A program made the translations under genes and the position numbers. Of a stretch of DNA of 27,319 bases, positions 1 through 7,553 are shown in pieces. The notes below the pieces were generated by a model, which made no database searches, was not told where the DNA came from, and saw nothing but the letters and a program-made list of their open reading frames with translations. This stretch comes from JBKECO01 sp047974745 (GTDB lineage: Bacteria > Bacillota > Clostridia > Lachnospirales > Lachnospiraceae). The stretch spans positions 1 through 27,319 of the forward strand of contig JBKECO010000052.1 of NCBI GenBank assembly GCA_047974745.1. The letters are read 5' to 3'. The stretch's first letter is position 1; each line of letters starts with the position of its first letter.

Positions 1-51
1 ATATTTTATTTATTAATGAATACGCACCAATATTACGAATCTTTGAAATGG

Positions 52-80
52 TTGAAAAACCAGTGCCTTTTTGATATACT
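52..80 (+). promoter_or_regulatory. sigma-A promoter with extended -10
   Basis: TTGAAA at 52-57, a 17-nt spacer, and TATACT at 75-80, preceded by TG one base upstream (72-73), which makes an extended -10. Transcription would start near 87 and drive the WecG/TagA-like and YitT genes. Seen directly in the sequence; activity is inferred. Upstream of it (1-51) I see nothing recognisable. Confidence 0.75.
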
Positions 81-124
81 ACATCCATGTTTTGTGAAAA
101 TCTATTTAGATGGAGTAAATGACA

Positions 125-811
125 ATGTCAAAACCAATTGAATTGCTAGGTATTAAGATAGACAATTATACTGTAAGGGAATCCATTCTCCAATTGGAAG
201 CATTTCTCAGTAATAATATCCTGAATATAATTAAGACGGTTTCCATGGAACAGATTCTAATGGCTGGTGAAAATCTAAGTGTCAGAAATGCCATCAGTCA
301 GGCTGACCTAACATTGATCAAGGAGCGTGAGTTGCTCATGATTACCGGGAATGAATCCTTGCAGCGTCTGAGGGAAATCCAGGATAATACATTTCTGATC
401 GAACTTGTGAATCGAATCGTGAAAAATAAAAAGAGAATCTATCTGATCGCTGACAGTAAGGCGAATCTCGAGAAGATGAATATTTTCTTCCAGCAGGTCA
501 ATGAGGAGTTCTCTGCCGAGGGAGAGCATGCAGTCAATGAGTATGTAAATGATATGGATGCCCTGATCAACTTAATAAACAGTACCGATCCAGATATCAT
601 TCTTTCTTCCATGGGTTCTCCGAAAGAAGAAGAGATCCTGAATACTTACAAGAACCGCATTACGGCGACAGTCTGGTTCAGTCTCGGTGAGTATTATTCA
701 GTAGCATACAGAGGACTTCACTTTATAAAATTTCTGCGACGGTTTCTGATTCGCAAGAAGCTGCAGATGGAGCTTGAAAAGTATAAATCCGGAACAGGAG
801 CTTATATATGA
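125..811 (+). CDS. Divergent WecG/TagA/CpsF-family protein, probably lacking the usual catalytic residues
   Basis: About 228 residues, close to the length of GT26 (WecG/TagA) glycosyltransferases, which normally add N-acetylmannosaminuronate or N-acetylmannosamine to a lipid-linked sugar. The family layout is recognisable: an N-terminal LLGIKIDNYTV segment, a central IYLIADSKAN segment in the place of the family's nucleotide-binding part, and DIILSSMGSPKEEE in the place of the usual D-hydrophobic-G-x-PKQE motif. However, the family's LPDG motif, which holds the catalytic Asp, is replaced by LIKERELL, and the GG-x-FD-x-G-x-RAP segment is replaced by SLGEYYSVAYRG. It may therefore be a pseudoenzyme or have a changed substrate. 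The start at 125 has GGAG 9 nt upstream; an ATG at 119 is also in frame but only 3 nt from GGAG. It overlaps yitT by 4 nt (ATGA), so the two are likely translationally coupled. Confidence 0.7.
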   Translation: MSKPIELLGIKIDNYTVRESILQLEAFLSNNILNIIKTVSMEQILMAGENLSVRNAISQADLTLIKERELLMITGNESLQRLREIQDNTFLIELVNRIVKNKKRIYLIADSKANLEKMNIFFQQVNEEFSAEGEHAVNEYVNDMDALINLINSTDPDIILSSMGSPKEEEILNTYKNRITATVWFSLGEYYSVAYRGLHFIKFLRRFLIRKKLQMELEKYKSGTGAYI

Positions 812-1680
812 ATTTTAGTGGCAAACGTCCGATCTATCTGGATTATTTGTTCATGGTGCTCGGGACAGGTCTGATGGGTATTGGCATCAAAACACTATTT
901 GATCCGACTGGGCTAGTAACAGGAGGATTTACAGGAATTGCAATTATTGTAAAGGCGTATTCAGAACCTTTTATTGAGGGCGGTGTTCCTCTATGGCTGG
1001 CGAACTTGATTCTGAATATTCCTGTTTTTCTTATAGCATTGAAGATGAAAGGGAAGAGATTTATTGGCAGAACCACATTTTCGACCTTGATGCTTTCACT
1101 CTGGCTCTACCTGATCCCGCCTATAGATATATCGCAGGGCGACTTTACGATCGCAGCACTGTTCGGAGGTGTCTTATGTGGGATAGGGATCGGATTGGTA
1201 TTACTTGCCCGGGCGACTACAGGCGGGACGGATATGGTTGCAGTACTGATACAAAAAAAGCTAAGACACTATTCCATTGTACAGATCATGCAGGTTCTTG
1301 ATGGAACAATTGTACTACTGGGACTTTATGTGTTTGGGTTAAAGGCTGCACTCTATGCGATTGTTGCGATTTTTGTGGCGACAAAGGTCTCAGATGCTTT
1401 GATGGAAGGTCTGAAATATTCGAAAAGTGCGATCATAATTACGGACCAGCACGAGAAAATTTCGAAGGAGATTATGTCACAGCTGGATCGAGGAGTCACA
1501 GGTCTAGAGGCGGTCGGGATGTATTCAGGACATCAAAAGACTGTATTGTACAGTATTGTATCAAAGAAAGAGATTATACAACTAAAGGAGCTGGTCGCTA
1601 AAATAGATCCAAATGCATTCGTGATCGTATCAGATGCAAGAGAAGTTCTGGGCGAGGGATTCATAGAATATTCATCCTAA
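808..1680 (+). CDS. YitT family membrane protein (DUF161/DUF2179)
   Basis: 290 residues. The first ~200 residues form several hydrophobic membrane segments with glycine-rich loops (GTGLMGIGIKTLFDP, then VTGGFTGIAI), typical of the YitT_membrane domain. The last ~75 residues form a soluble DUF2179 domain with the hallmark DRGVTGLEAVGMYSG segment, VLYSIVSKKE, and DPNAFVIVSD followed by GEGF. YitT proteins are widespread in Firmicutes and their transport or signalling role is unsettled, so no substrate is proposed. The start codon sits inside the stop region of the preceding gene (ATGA overlap). A strong hairpin terminator follows, making this the last gene of a two-gene unit. Confidence 0.88.
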   Translation: MNFSGKRPIYLDYLFMVLGTGLMGIGIKTLFDPTGLVTGGFTGIAIIVKAYSEPFIEGGVPLWLANLILNIPVFLIALKMKGKRFIGRTTFSTLMLSLWLYLIPPIDISQGDFTIAALFGGVLCGIGIGLVLLARATTGGTDMVAVLIQKKLRHYSIVQIMQVLDGTIVLLGLYVFGLKAALYAIVAIFVATKVSDALMEGLKYSKSAIIITDQHEKISKEIMSQLDRGVTGLEAVGMYSGHQKTVLYSIVSKKEIIQLKELVAKIDPNAFVIVSDAREVLGEGFIEYSS

Positions 1681-1731
1681 AATGAAGTATGTGAAAATTG
1701 TACAGGATTTTTTTGGTTGAAAATGCAAAAA

Positions 1732-1778
1732 AAAAGAGGAAATGCATAAAATTTATGCTTTTCCTCTTTCTTTTTTTG
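1732..1778. terminator. Bidirectional intrinsic terminator
   Basis: AAGAGGAAATGCATAAA is followed almost directly by TTTATGCTTTTCCTCTT, a 17-bp arm with one mismatch, flanked by an A-run on the left and TTTTTTT on the right. It ends the yitT unit. The remaining intergenic stretch (about 1780-1915) is AT-rich, and I found no convincing -35/-10 pair for the next gene. Confidence 0.88.
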
Positions 1779-1924
1779 TAATTTTATCTTAAAATGTTTT
1801 CTAGGTGTTAATTTTTTAAAGAAAGAGCTTACGATTGATTGTGAAAGGTGCATATCTGGTGGGAATGCAATCTATAACATTTGCCTAAATCAAATGGGAC
1901 AAAATAAAAAAAGGAGAGTTAAAT

Positions 1925-3013
1925 ATGATTTCGAACCAAATACTTCAGAATACGATCGATGGATTAAAAGGGATTACTAGAATTGATTTGTGCATCATTG
2001 ATACAGAAGGGAAGGTACTTGCTGCAACCATGCCGGATGCAGATAAGTATGTGCCTGCGGCTGAGAATTTTGTGGACTCCCCCGCAGACAGCCAGGTAGT
2101 GCAGGGCTGCCAGTTCTTTAAAGTATTCGATGAACATCAGCTGGAATACGTTTTGCTTGCAAATGGTGACAGCGATGATGTATATATGGTCGGGAAAATA
2201 GCTGGCTTTCAGATTCAGAATCTTTTAGTGGCATATAAGGAGAGGTTCGATAAGGATAATTTCATTAAGAACCTGCTGCTGGACAATCTCCTGCTTGTGG
2301 ATATTTATAATCGCGCTAAGAAGCTTCATATTGAAACAGATGTAAAACGCGTCGTATTCATTGTAGAGACGAACCGTGACAAGGATGGAAATGAGATGGA
2401 AAAGATCCGCAGCGTGTTCGGGGGAAAAAGCAAGGATTTTGTAACAGCGGTGGATGAAAAAAATATTATCGTGGTGAAGGAGTTAGGAGAAAGTGAATCC
2501 CTGGAATCCCTGAATAAAACTGCAGAAGTGATACTGAATCTTTTTTATGCAGATACGACACATGATGTACATATCGCTTACGGCACGGTAGTCAATGAGA
2601 TCAAAGAGGTATCACGTTCTTATAAGGAAGCCAGAATGGCTCTTGATGTTGGACGTATTTTCTTTGAAGAAAAACATATCATTGCATATTCCACACTTGG
2701 AATAGGGCGATTGATCTATCAGCTTCCCATTCCTCTGTGCAAAATGTTCATCAAAGAAATTTTTGATGGAAAATCACCGGATGAATTTGACGAAGAAACA
2801 CTGACTACTATCAATAAATTTTTTGAGAATAATCTCAATGTATCTGAAACCTCAAGACAGTTATATATTCACAGGAATACCCTTGTCTATCGTCTGGATA
2901 AGCTTCAGAAGAGTACAGGTCTGGACCTGCGCGTGTTTGAGGATGCGATAACATTTAAAATAGCGCTGATGGTAGTTAAGTACATGAAGTATATGGAGTC
3001 ATTGGATTTTTAA
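1925..3013 (+). CDS. PucR/CdaR-type transcriptional regulator
   Basis: 362 residues. The C-terminus carries the PucR-type HTH_30 domain: FFENNLNVSETSRQLYIHRN and then TLVYRLDKLQKSTGLDLR, which is highly characteristic. The N-terminus (ILQNTIDGLKG, IDTEGKVLAAT) resembles the diacid-recognition sensor of CdaR/SdaR proteins, so a small-molecule ligand is plausible, but none can be named. The middle region, with VHIAYGTVVNEIKEVSRSYKEARMALDVG split over residues ~215-245, fits the GGDEF-like/CdaR linker domain. It has a strong AAGGAGAG ribosome binding site and lies only 12 nt upstream of ftsE, so it is probably co-transcribed with ftsEX. It may regulate its own operon, though no operator could be identified. 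Confidence 0.8.
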   Translation: MISNQILQNTIDGLKGITRIDLCIIDTEGKVLAATMPDADKYVPAAENFVDSPADSQVVQGCQFFKVFDEHQLEYVLLANGDSDDVYMVGKIAGFQIQNLLVAYKERFDKDNFIKNLLLDNLLLVDIYNRAKKLHIETDVKRVVFIVETNRDKDGNEMEKIRSVFGGKSKDFVTAVDEKNIIVVKELGESESLESLNKTAEVILNLFYADTTHDVHIAYGTVVNEIKEVSRSYKEARMALDVGRIFFEEKHIIAYSTLGIGRLIYQLPIPLCKMFIKEIFDGKSPDEFDEETLTTINKFFENNLNVSETSRQLYIHRNTLVYRLDKLQKSTGLDLRVFEDAITFKIALMVVKYMKYMESLDF

Positions 3014-3025
3014 TCAGGAGGAAAT

Positions 3026-3706
3026 ATGATCAAACTGGAACATGTCAGTAAATCGTACACAACAGGGGTTCCGGCATTAAATGATGTCAATGTGGAGATT
3101 GATGCTGGTGAATTTGTTTTTATTGTGGGGGACAGTGGTTCAGGCAAATCTACTTTTATAAAACTGCTGCTGAAGGAATTGGAACCATCAGAGGGAATTC
3201 TGACAATTGATTCTCAAAAGCTTCCGCTGATCGGACACAGACAGGTTCCGAAATTTCGTAGGAAAATCGGTGTGGTATTTCAGGATTTCAGGCTCCTGAA
3301 GGATAGAAATGTCTATGATAATGTGGCGTTTGCTCAAAAAGTGGTCGGTGCATCTTCCCGAGAGATCAGAAGAAGAGTCCCTGCGATCCTTTCCATGGTA
3401 GGGCTTGCAGCAAAGTATAAATCCTATCCCAAACAGCTTTCTGGTGGAGAACAGCAAAGAGTTGCGATTGCTAGAGCATTGGTGAATCAGCCAAAGATCT
3501 TATTGGCAGACGAACCGACCGGTAACCTGGATACGAACAATGCTTGGGAGATCATGAAGCTATTAGAGGAAATCAATGAAACCGGAACGACGGTAGTCGT
3601 TGTATCACATAATACAGAAATTGTCAAAGTCATGAATAAAAGAGTGATTACAATTAAAAAAGGTGTCATCATTTCTGATGAAAAAGGAGGAATGAATGAG
3701 ATTTAA
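3026..3706 (+). CDS. ftsE: Cell division ATP-binding protein FtsE
   Basis: 226 residues, the usual FtsE length. It is an ABC ATPase that works with FtsX on the inner face of the membrane to control peptidoglycan hydrolases at the division or elongation site. Walker A is GDSGSGKST (residues 35-43); the Q-loop is VFQDFRLL; the ABC signature is LSGGEQQRVAIARAL; Walker B is ILLADEPTGNLD; and the switch His is in VVSHN. QDFRLL is typical of FtsE rather than of LolD-like relatives. The CAGGAGGAAAT ribosome binding site is strong. Its 3' end overlaps ftsX by 11 nt. Confidence 0.95.
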   Translation: MIKLEHVSKSYTTGVPALNDVNVEIDAGEFVFIVGDSGSGKSTFIKLLLKELEPSEGILTIDSQKLPLIGHRQVPKFRRKIGVVFQDFRLLKDRNVYDNVAFAQKVVGASSREIRRRVPAILSMVGLAAKYKSYPKQLSGGEQQRVAIARALVNQPKILLADEPTGNLDTNNAWEIMKLLEEINETGTTVVVVSHNTEIVKVMNKRVITIKKGVIISDEKGGMNEI

Positions 3707-4604
3707 TACGATTGTATACACGATAAAACAAGGTTTTACTAATATTTTCAAGAACAAAATGTTCTCACTCGCTTCTATGACGACCATGGCAGCATGTATC
3801 TTTATGTTCGGCATCTTCTATTCCATCGTGACGAATTTTTCGGCGATGGTCGATAATGCAGAGCAGAATGTATCCATCACAGTTTTCTTTGATGAGGGAA
3901 TCGGCCAAGAGCAGATCGATGTGATTGGTTTTGCAATTGGGGGTCGATCCGAAGTGGCAAGCTATCGCTTCATTTCCGCTGAAGAGGCATGGTCCAGTTT
4001 TAAAGAGGACTATTTTGGTGATTCTGAGGGACTTGCAGATGGATTTGCAGAAGATAATCCACTGGCGAATTCTGCCAGCTATGAGATTTATTTAAACGAT
4101 GTATCCAAACAGGCTGAGCTGGTAACCTATCTGGAAGGGCTCGAGGGAGTCAGAGAAGTACGAAAATCAGAAATTGCTGCGAATACACTATCTGACTTTA
4201 ACAGGCTTCTGGGTTATATTTCGATCGGTATTATTGCAATCCTGTTGTTCGTAGCTGTATTTTTGATCAGTAACACCATAACCACAGGAATTACAGTCCG
4301 TAAAGAAGAAATTGCAATTATGAAACTGATTGGTGCAACAGATTTTTTTGTTCGAGCACCATTTATGGTAGAGGGTGTTATTATTGGTCTGGTGGGATCA
4401 AGCTTACCGCTGGTGATCCTTTACCTGATGTATAATCGGATGATTATCTATGTGGCTGAAAAATTCAGCTTTTTGAACAACCTGATACAGTTCAAGCCGG
4501 CAGGAGAGGTATTTGAAGTACTGGTTCCGGTAGCACTTGCTCTCGGTTTTGGGATTGGATTCATAGGAAGCCGGTTGACACTGCACAGGCATTTGAAGGT
4601 ATAG
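3696..4604 (+). CDS. ftsX: Cell division protein FtsX (permease-like)
   Basis: 302 residues with FtsX architecture. One membrane segment lies near residues 22-44. An extracytoplasmic domain follows (~45-165, with SITVFFDEGIGQEQI and VREVRKSE). Three C-terminal membrane segments lie at about 168-195, 215-245 and 271-293. FtsX is not a conventional transporter; it relays FtsE ATPase cycles to an extracellular hydrolase or its activator. Translation starts inside ftsE behind AAAGGAGG. The next gene, a coiled-coil M23 peptidase, is the obvious candidate partner. Confidence 0.95.
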   Translation: MRFNTIVYTIKQGFTNIFKNKMFSLASMTTMAACIFMFGIFYSIVTNFSAMVDNAEQNVSITVFFDEGIGQEQIDVIGFAIGGRSEVASYRFISAEEAWSSFKEDYFGDSEGLADGFAEDNPLANSASYEIYLNDVSKQAELVTYLEGLEGVREVRKSEIAANTLSDFNRLLGYISIGIIAILLFVAVFLISNTITTGITVRKEEIAIMKLIGATDFFVRAPFMVEGVIIGLVGSSLPLVILYLMYNRMIIYVAEKFSFLNNLIQFKPAGEVFEVLVPVALALGFGIGFIGSRLTLHRHLKV

Positions 4605-4650
4605 TGACGTAAAGTAAGAAAACGTAAGGAAAAGCAAGGAAAAGGTGAAT

Positions 4651-6024
4651 ATGCGTATCTGGAATCGATTTATCCAAAAAACAGCATTTATACTGGCGTT
4701 ACTGCTTCTTTTTACTGCTCCCACATCCATTCTGGCAGAATCACTCAATGATATGCAGGAAGAGAAAGAGCAGTTAGAAAGCGCACTGGAAAGCGCCCAG
4801 GAGCTGGTAGACACGCTGGAGGACTCTCAGACCGAAATTGAGACCAAAGTAGAACAGCTAGACACAGAGTTGAGCGGTATCACAGCCGAAATTGGAGATC
4901 TGGAAGCACAACTTCTCCAGAAGGAAGAGGCGATCGCGCAAAAAAAAGAAGGATTGACAGCCGCCCAGGAAGATGTTGAGCAGCAGTACGAGAGTATGAA
5001 GCTGCGTATTAAGTATATGTATGAGAACAGCAATACATCTATGCTGGAAATGCTTGTTACATCCACAAGTCTTACAGAATTTTTAAGTTCGGTGGAATAT
5101 GTGCGTCAGCTTGCCTCCTATGACAGATCAATGCTCGAACGATATCAGCTGACCTGTCAGCAGATCGAAACGGCAAAGGCTGAGCTGGAAGCGGAGCAAA
5201 GGGAGCTGGTCTCGCTGCAGCAGAAGTATGAAGGGGATCAGCAGGCAGTGACTCTGCTCTTAGATGCAAAACAGTCGGAGCTCCAGGAAGTAGAAGAGAA
5301 TCTGAGTGATGCCTCAGAACTGACTGAAGTATACCAGGCAGAAATCGATGCACAAAACGAAATTATAGAACAAATCAGGCAGGCCGAGGAAGCAAAAAAG
5401 GCTGCAAAAGAAGCTGAACGCCTCGCAGCGGAAGAAGCGGCACGAAAGGCTGCGGAAGAAGCTGCAAAGAAGGCAGAAGAAGAAGCAGCACAAAAGGCTG
5501 AGGAAGAAGCACAAGGTACCGAAACAGAAGGTACTGAATCGACAGAGTCGGACAGTGAAACACAGGAACCCGAATCAGAAGAACCCAAAACGCAAGAGCC
5601 TGTGATTGTTGAAGATGACAAATATAATGGTGGAACCTTTGCATGGCCCGTTCCTTCAAGTACCAGAGTGACAAGTGACTATGGTGCCAGACCTGCCCCA
5701 ACGGCAGGAGCTTCTACATTTCATAAAGGCATTGATATAGGAGCGGCTGGAGGAGCAGACATAGTGGCTGCTGCAGACGGAACCGTCATCTTTGCAGGAT
5801 ATAGCAGCGGAGCTGGGAACTATCTTATGGTTGATCACGGTGGTAGTGTATATACAGTCTATATGCACTGCTCTTCGATCGTAGTTGCAAATGGCACTAA
5901 GGTGACCAGAGGACAGGTGATAGCGAAGGTAGGAAGTACGGGGATTTCGACCGGGAACCATCTGCATTTTGGAGTGTCGCAGGATGGAAGCTATGTTTCA
6001 CCATGGAGTTATCTTGGAAGATAA
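4651..6024 (+). CDS. Secreted coiled-coil M23 (LytM) peptidoglycan endopeptidase, EnvC-like
   Basis: 457 residues from ATG 4651, which has AAGGA and AAAGG just upstream; an in-frame GTG at 4645 is less likely. A signal peptide (hydrophobic FILALLLLF) ends near the ILA/ES junction. Residues ~30-245 form a long heptad-rich coiled coil, followed by an Ala/Glu/Lys-rich helix (~245-285) and an acidic Thr/Ser/Glu linker to ~325. The C-terminal LytM domain keeps all its zinc and catalytic residues: H358-x3-D362 (HKGID), H406 (YMHCSS) and H437-x-H439 (HLHFG). Unlike E. coli EnvC, whose LytM site is degenerate, this one looks able to cut peptidoglycan crosslinks. Placed directly after ftsEX, it is probably the hydrolase that FtsX activates through the coiled coil. 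Confidence 0.9.
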   Translation: MRIWNRFIQKTAFILALLLLFTAPTSILAESLNDMQEEKEQLESALESAQELVDTLEDSQTEIETKVEQLDTELSGITAEIGDLEAQLLQKEEAIAQKKEGLTAAQEDVEQQYESMKLRIKYMYENSNTSMLEMLVTSTSLTEFLSSVEYVRQLASYDRSMLERYQLTCQQIETAKAELEAEQRELVSLQQKYEGDQQAVTLLLDAKQSELQEVEENLSDASELTEVYQAEIDAQNEIIEQIRQAEEAKKAAKEAERLAAEEAARKAAEEAAKKAEEEAAQKAEEEAQGTETEGTESTESDSETQEPESEEPKTQEPVIVEDDKYNGGTFAWPVPSSTRVTSDYGARPAPTAGASTFHKGIDIGAAGGADIVAAADGTVIFAGYSSGAGNYLMVDHGGSVYTVYMHCSSIVVANGTKVTRGQVIAKVGSTGISTGNHLHFGVSQDGSYVSPWSYLGR

Positions 6025-6025
6025 G

Positions 6026-6051
6026 AACCTTGTCACTGGACAGGGTTTTTT
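6026..6051 (+). terminator. Intrinsic terminator after the M23 gene
   Basis: AACCTTGTC (6026-6034), loop ACTG, then GACAGGGTT (6039-6047), one G-T wobble in a 9-bp stem, running into a T-tract at 6046-6051. It closes the ftsEX-M23 transcript ahead of the S41 peptidase gene. Confidence 0.82.
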
Positions 6052-6110
6052 CCAATAGTACGAGTCAAAATGTATGATACAAAATGCTAGGATCAGTTAG
6101 AAAGGATCAA

Positions 6111-7424
6111 ATGGACGATTATAAGAACGAAAATTATGAGGAATCAAATACAGAACAAGACAGAGAAAAGTATGAGGAAACCATTAAACCAGGAGGAGAA
6201 AGACCATACAAGAGGTCTGGATTTGGAAGAGGACTAGTGGCAGGTATTGCGGTTTCATTGATATGCGGACTCCTATTCCTGGTACTATATCAGAACCTAT
6301 CTGGAAAAAGGGCATATTTTCTGCCCTCTGATTCCTCGGAGAATGAGTCTGTCATGACCTCAGAAACCATAAGTAAAATCGATACACTTACCGATTACAT
6401 TCGAATGTACTACTATGAAGATGTCACAGATGAAACACTTGAAGATGGACTTTACAAGGGTATTATGGAAAGTATGGGTGATAACTATACAGACTATTAT
6501 ACAGTGGAAGAGTATGAAAATCTGCAGATATCCGCAACACAGAATTACTATGGTATTGGTGCTGGTCTTCTCCAGGATGAAGATACCATGGCGGTGTCAA
6601 TCATAAGAGTATACGAAGGAACACCAGCAGAGGCTGCCGGACTCAAAAAGGGTGACATCATTGTTTCGGTTGATGAAGTGCAGGCAGATACAATCGATGT
6701 ATCCGAGCTTGTAACATATATCAGAGGCGAAGAAGGAACGAAAGTCCATCTGGAAATTATCAGAGATGATGAGCAGATGAGCTTTGATGTTGTGCGTGCC
6801 AATGTAGATCTCCCTACTGTCACTTCAAAAATGCTAGAGGAAGGAATCGGATATTTGCGTATTACAGAATTTGGTGCCGGAACTGCAGCACAGTTCGAAG
6901 AAGCGGTTGCAGAACTCTCAAAAGAAGGTATGGAATCGATGATCGTGGATCTGCGGGATAATCCCGGTGGAATGGTATCTAGTGTAACGACTATTCTGGA
7001 TGATATTCTGCCGGAAGGAGTTTTAGTCTACACAGAAGATAAATATGGACAGCGGGATGATTTTACCTCATCCGGTGATTCAAAGATGTCCTATCCGATG
7101 GCAGTGCTTATCAATGGGAACAGTGCAAGTGCATCTGAAATTTTTGCAGGAGCGATCCGTGATTACGACTATGGCACACTGATCGGAACAACAACATTCG
7201 GAAAAGGAATCGTTCAGACGATTTTCCCACTTGAGGATGGGGATGCGATCAAACTGACTACGTCGAAATACTTCACACCATCTGGAGAAAATATTCATGG
7301 TACCGGAATTGAGCCTGATATCACACTTGAATATGAATATACAGGCGACCCGGAAGCAGAAGAGTACAACGAACTTGAAGACAATCAGGTACTGAAGGCG
7401 CTAGAGGTGCTAAAAGAAAAATAG
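6111..7424 (+). CDS. S41 family C-terminal processing peptidase (CtpA/CtpB-like)
   Basis: 437 residues from ATG 6111, which has AAAGGA 5 nt upstream; the in-frame ATG at 6084 has no ribosome binding site. The order is: a charged cytoplasmic N-terminus, one membrane anchor (GLVAGIAVSLICGLLFLVLY), an N-terminal helical region, a PDZ domain (GIGAGLL, then PAEAAGLKKGDIIVSVD), and the S41 core. The catalytic Ser340 lies in NSASASE and Lys365 in TFGKG, with the 25-residue spacing seen in Prc and CtpB. It cleaves C-terminal tails of extracytoplasmic proteins, often cell-wall hydrolases or signalling proteins. A possible promoter (TTCCAA 6050-6055, TATGAT 6073-6078) is weak. Its position after an FtsEX hydrolase suggests, but does not prove, that it processes cell-wall enzymes. 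Confidence 0.92.
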   Translation: MDDYKNENYEESNTEQDREKYEETIKPGGERPYKRSGFGRGLVAGIAVSLICGLLFLVLYQNLSGKRAYFLPSDSSENESVMTSETISKIDTLTDYIRMYYYEDVTDETLEDGLYKGIMESMGDNYTDYYTVEEYENLQISATQNYYGIGAGLLQDEDTMAVSIIRVYEGTPAEAAGLKKGDIIVSVDEVQADTIDVSELVTYIRGEEGTKVHLEIIRDDEQMSFDVVRANVDLPTVTSKMLEEGIGYLRITEFGAGTAAQFEEAVAELSKEGMESMIVDLRDNPGGMVSSVTTILDDILPEGVLVYTEDKYGQRDDFTSSGDSKMSYPMAVLINGNSASASEIFAGAIRDYDYGTLIGTTTFGKGIVQTIFPLEDGDAIKLTTSKYFTPSGENIHGTGIEPDITLEYEYTGDPEAEEYNELEDNQVLKALEVLKEK

Positions 7425-7553
7425 GATCCCTGGAATTTTGGATTTTGAGGGTATTCTATTGCCGAATGAAAGAATGTATGGGAAAATGGAAATCATAGAA
7501 GTCTCTTCGTGTCAAAGAAGAGATGGAGAAAGAAAAGGAAAGAGGTGAAGTTA

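Noticed and set aside
1780..1924. Possible promoter for the PucR-type regulator
   Set aside because: Several AT-rich -10-like strings occur (for example TATAAC at 1873), but none has a -35 at acceptable spacing; not reported as a feature.
5238..5621. Minus-strand Ser/Ala-rich open frame
   Set aside because: It is the complement of the Ala/Glu/Lys-rich linker of the M23 peptidase; low complexity explains the lack of stops.
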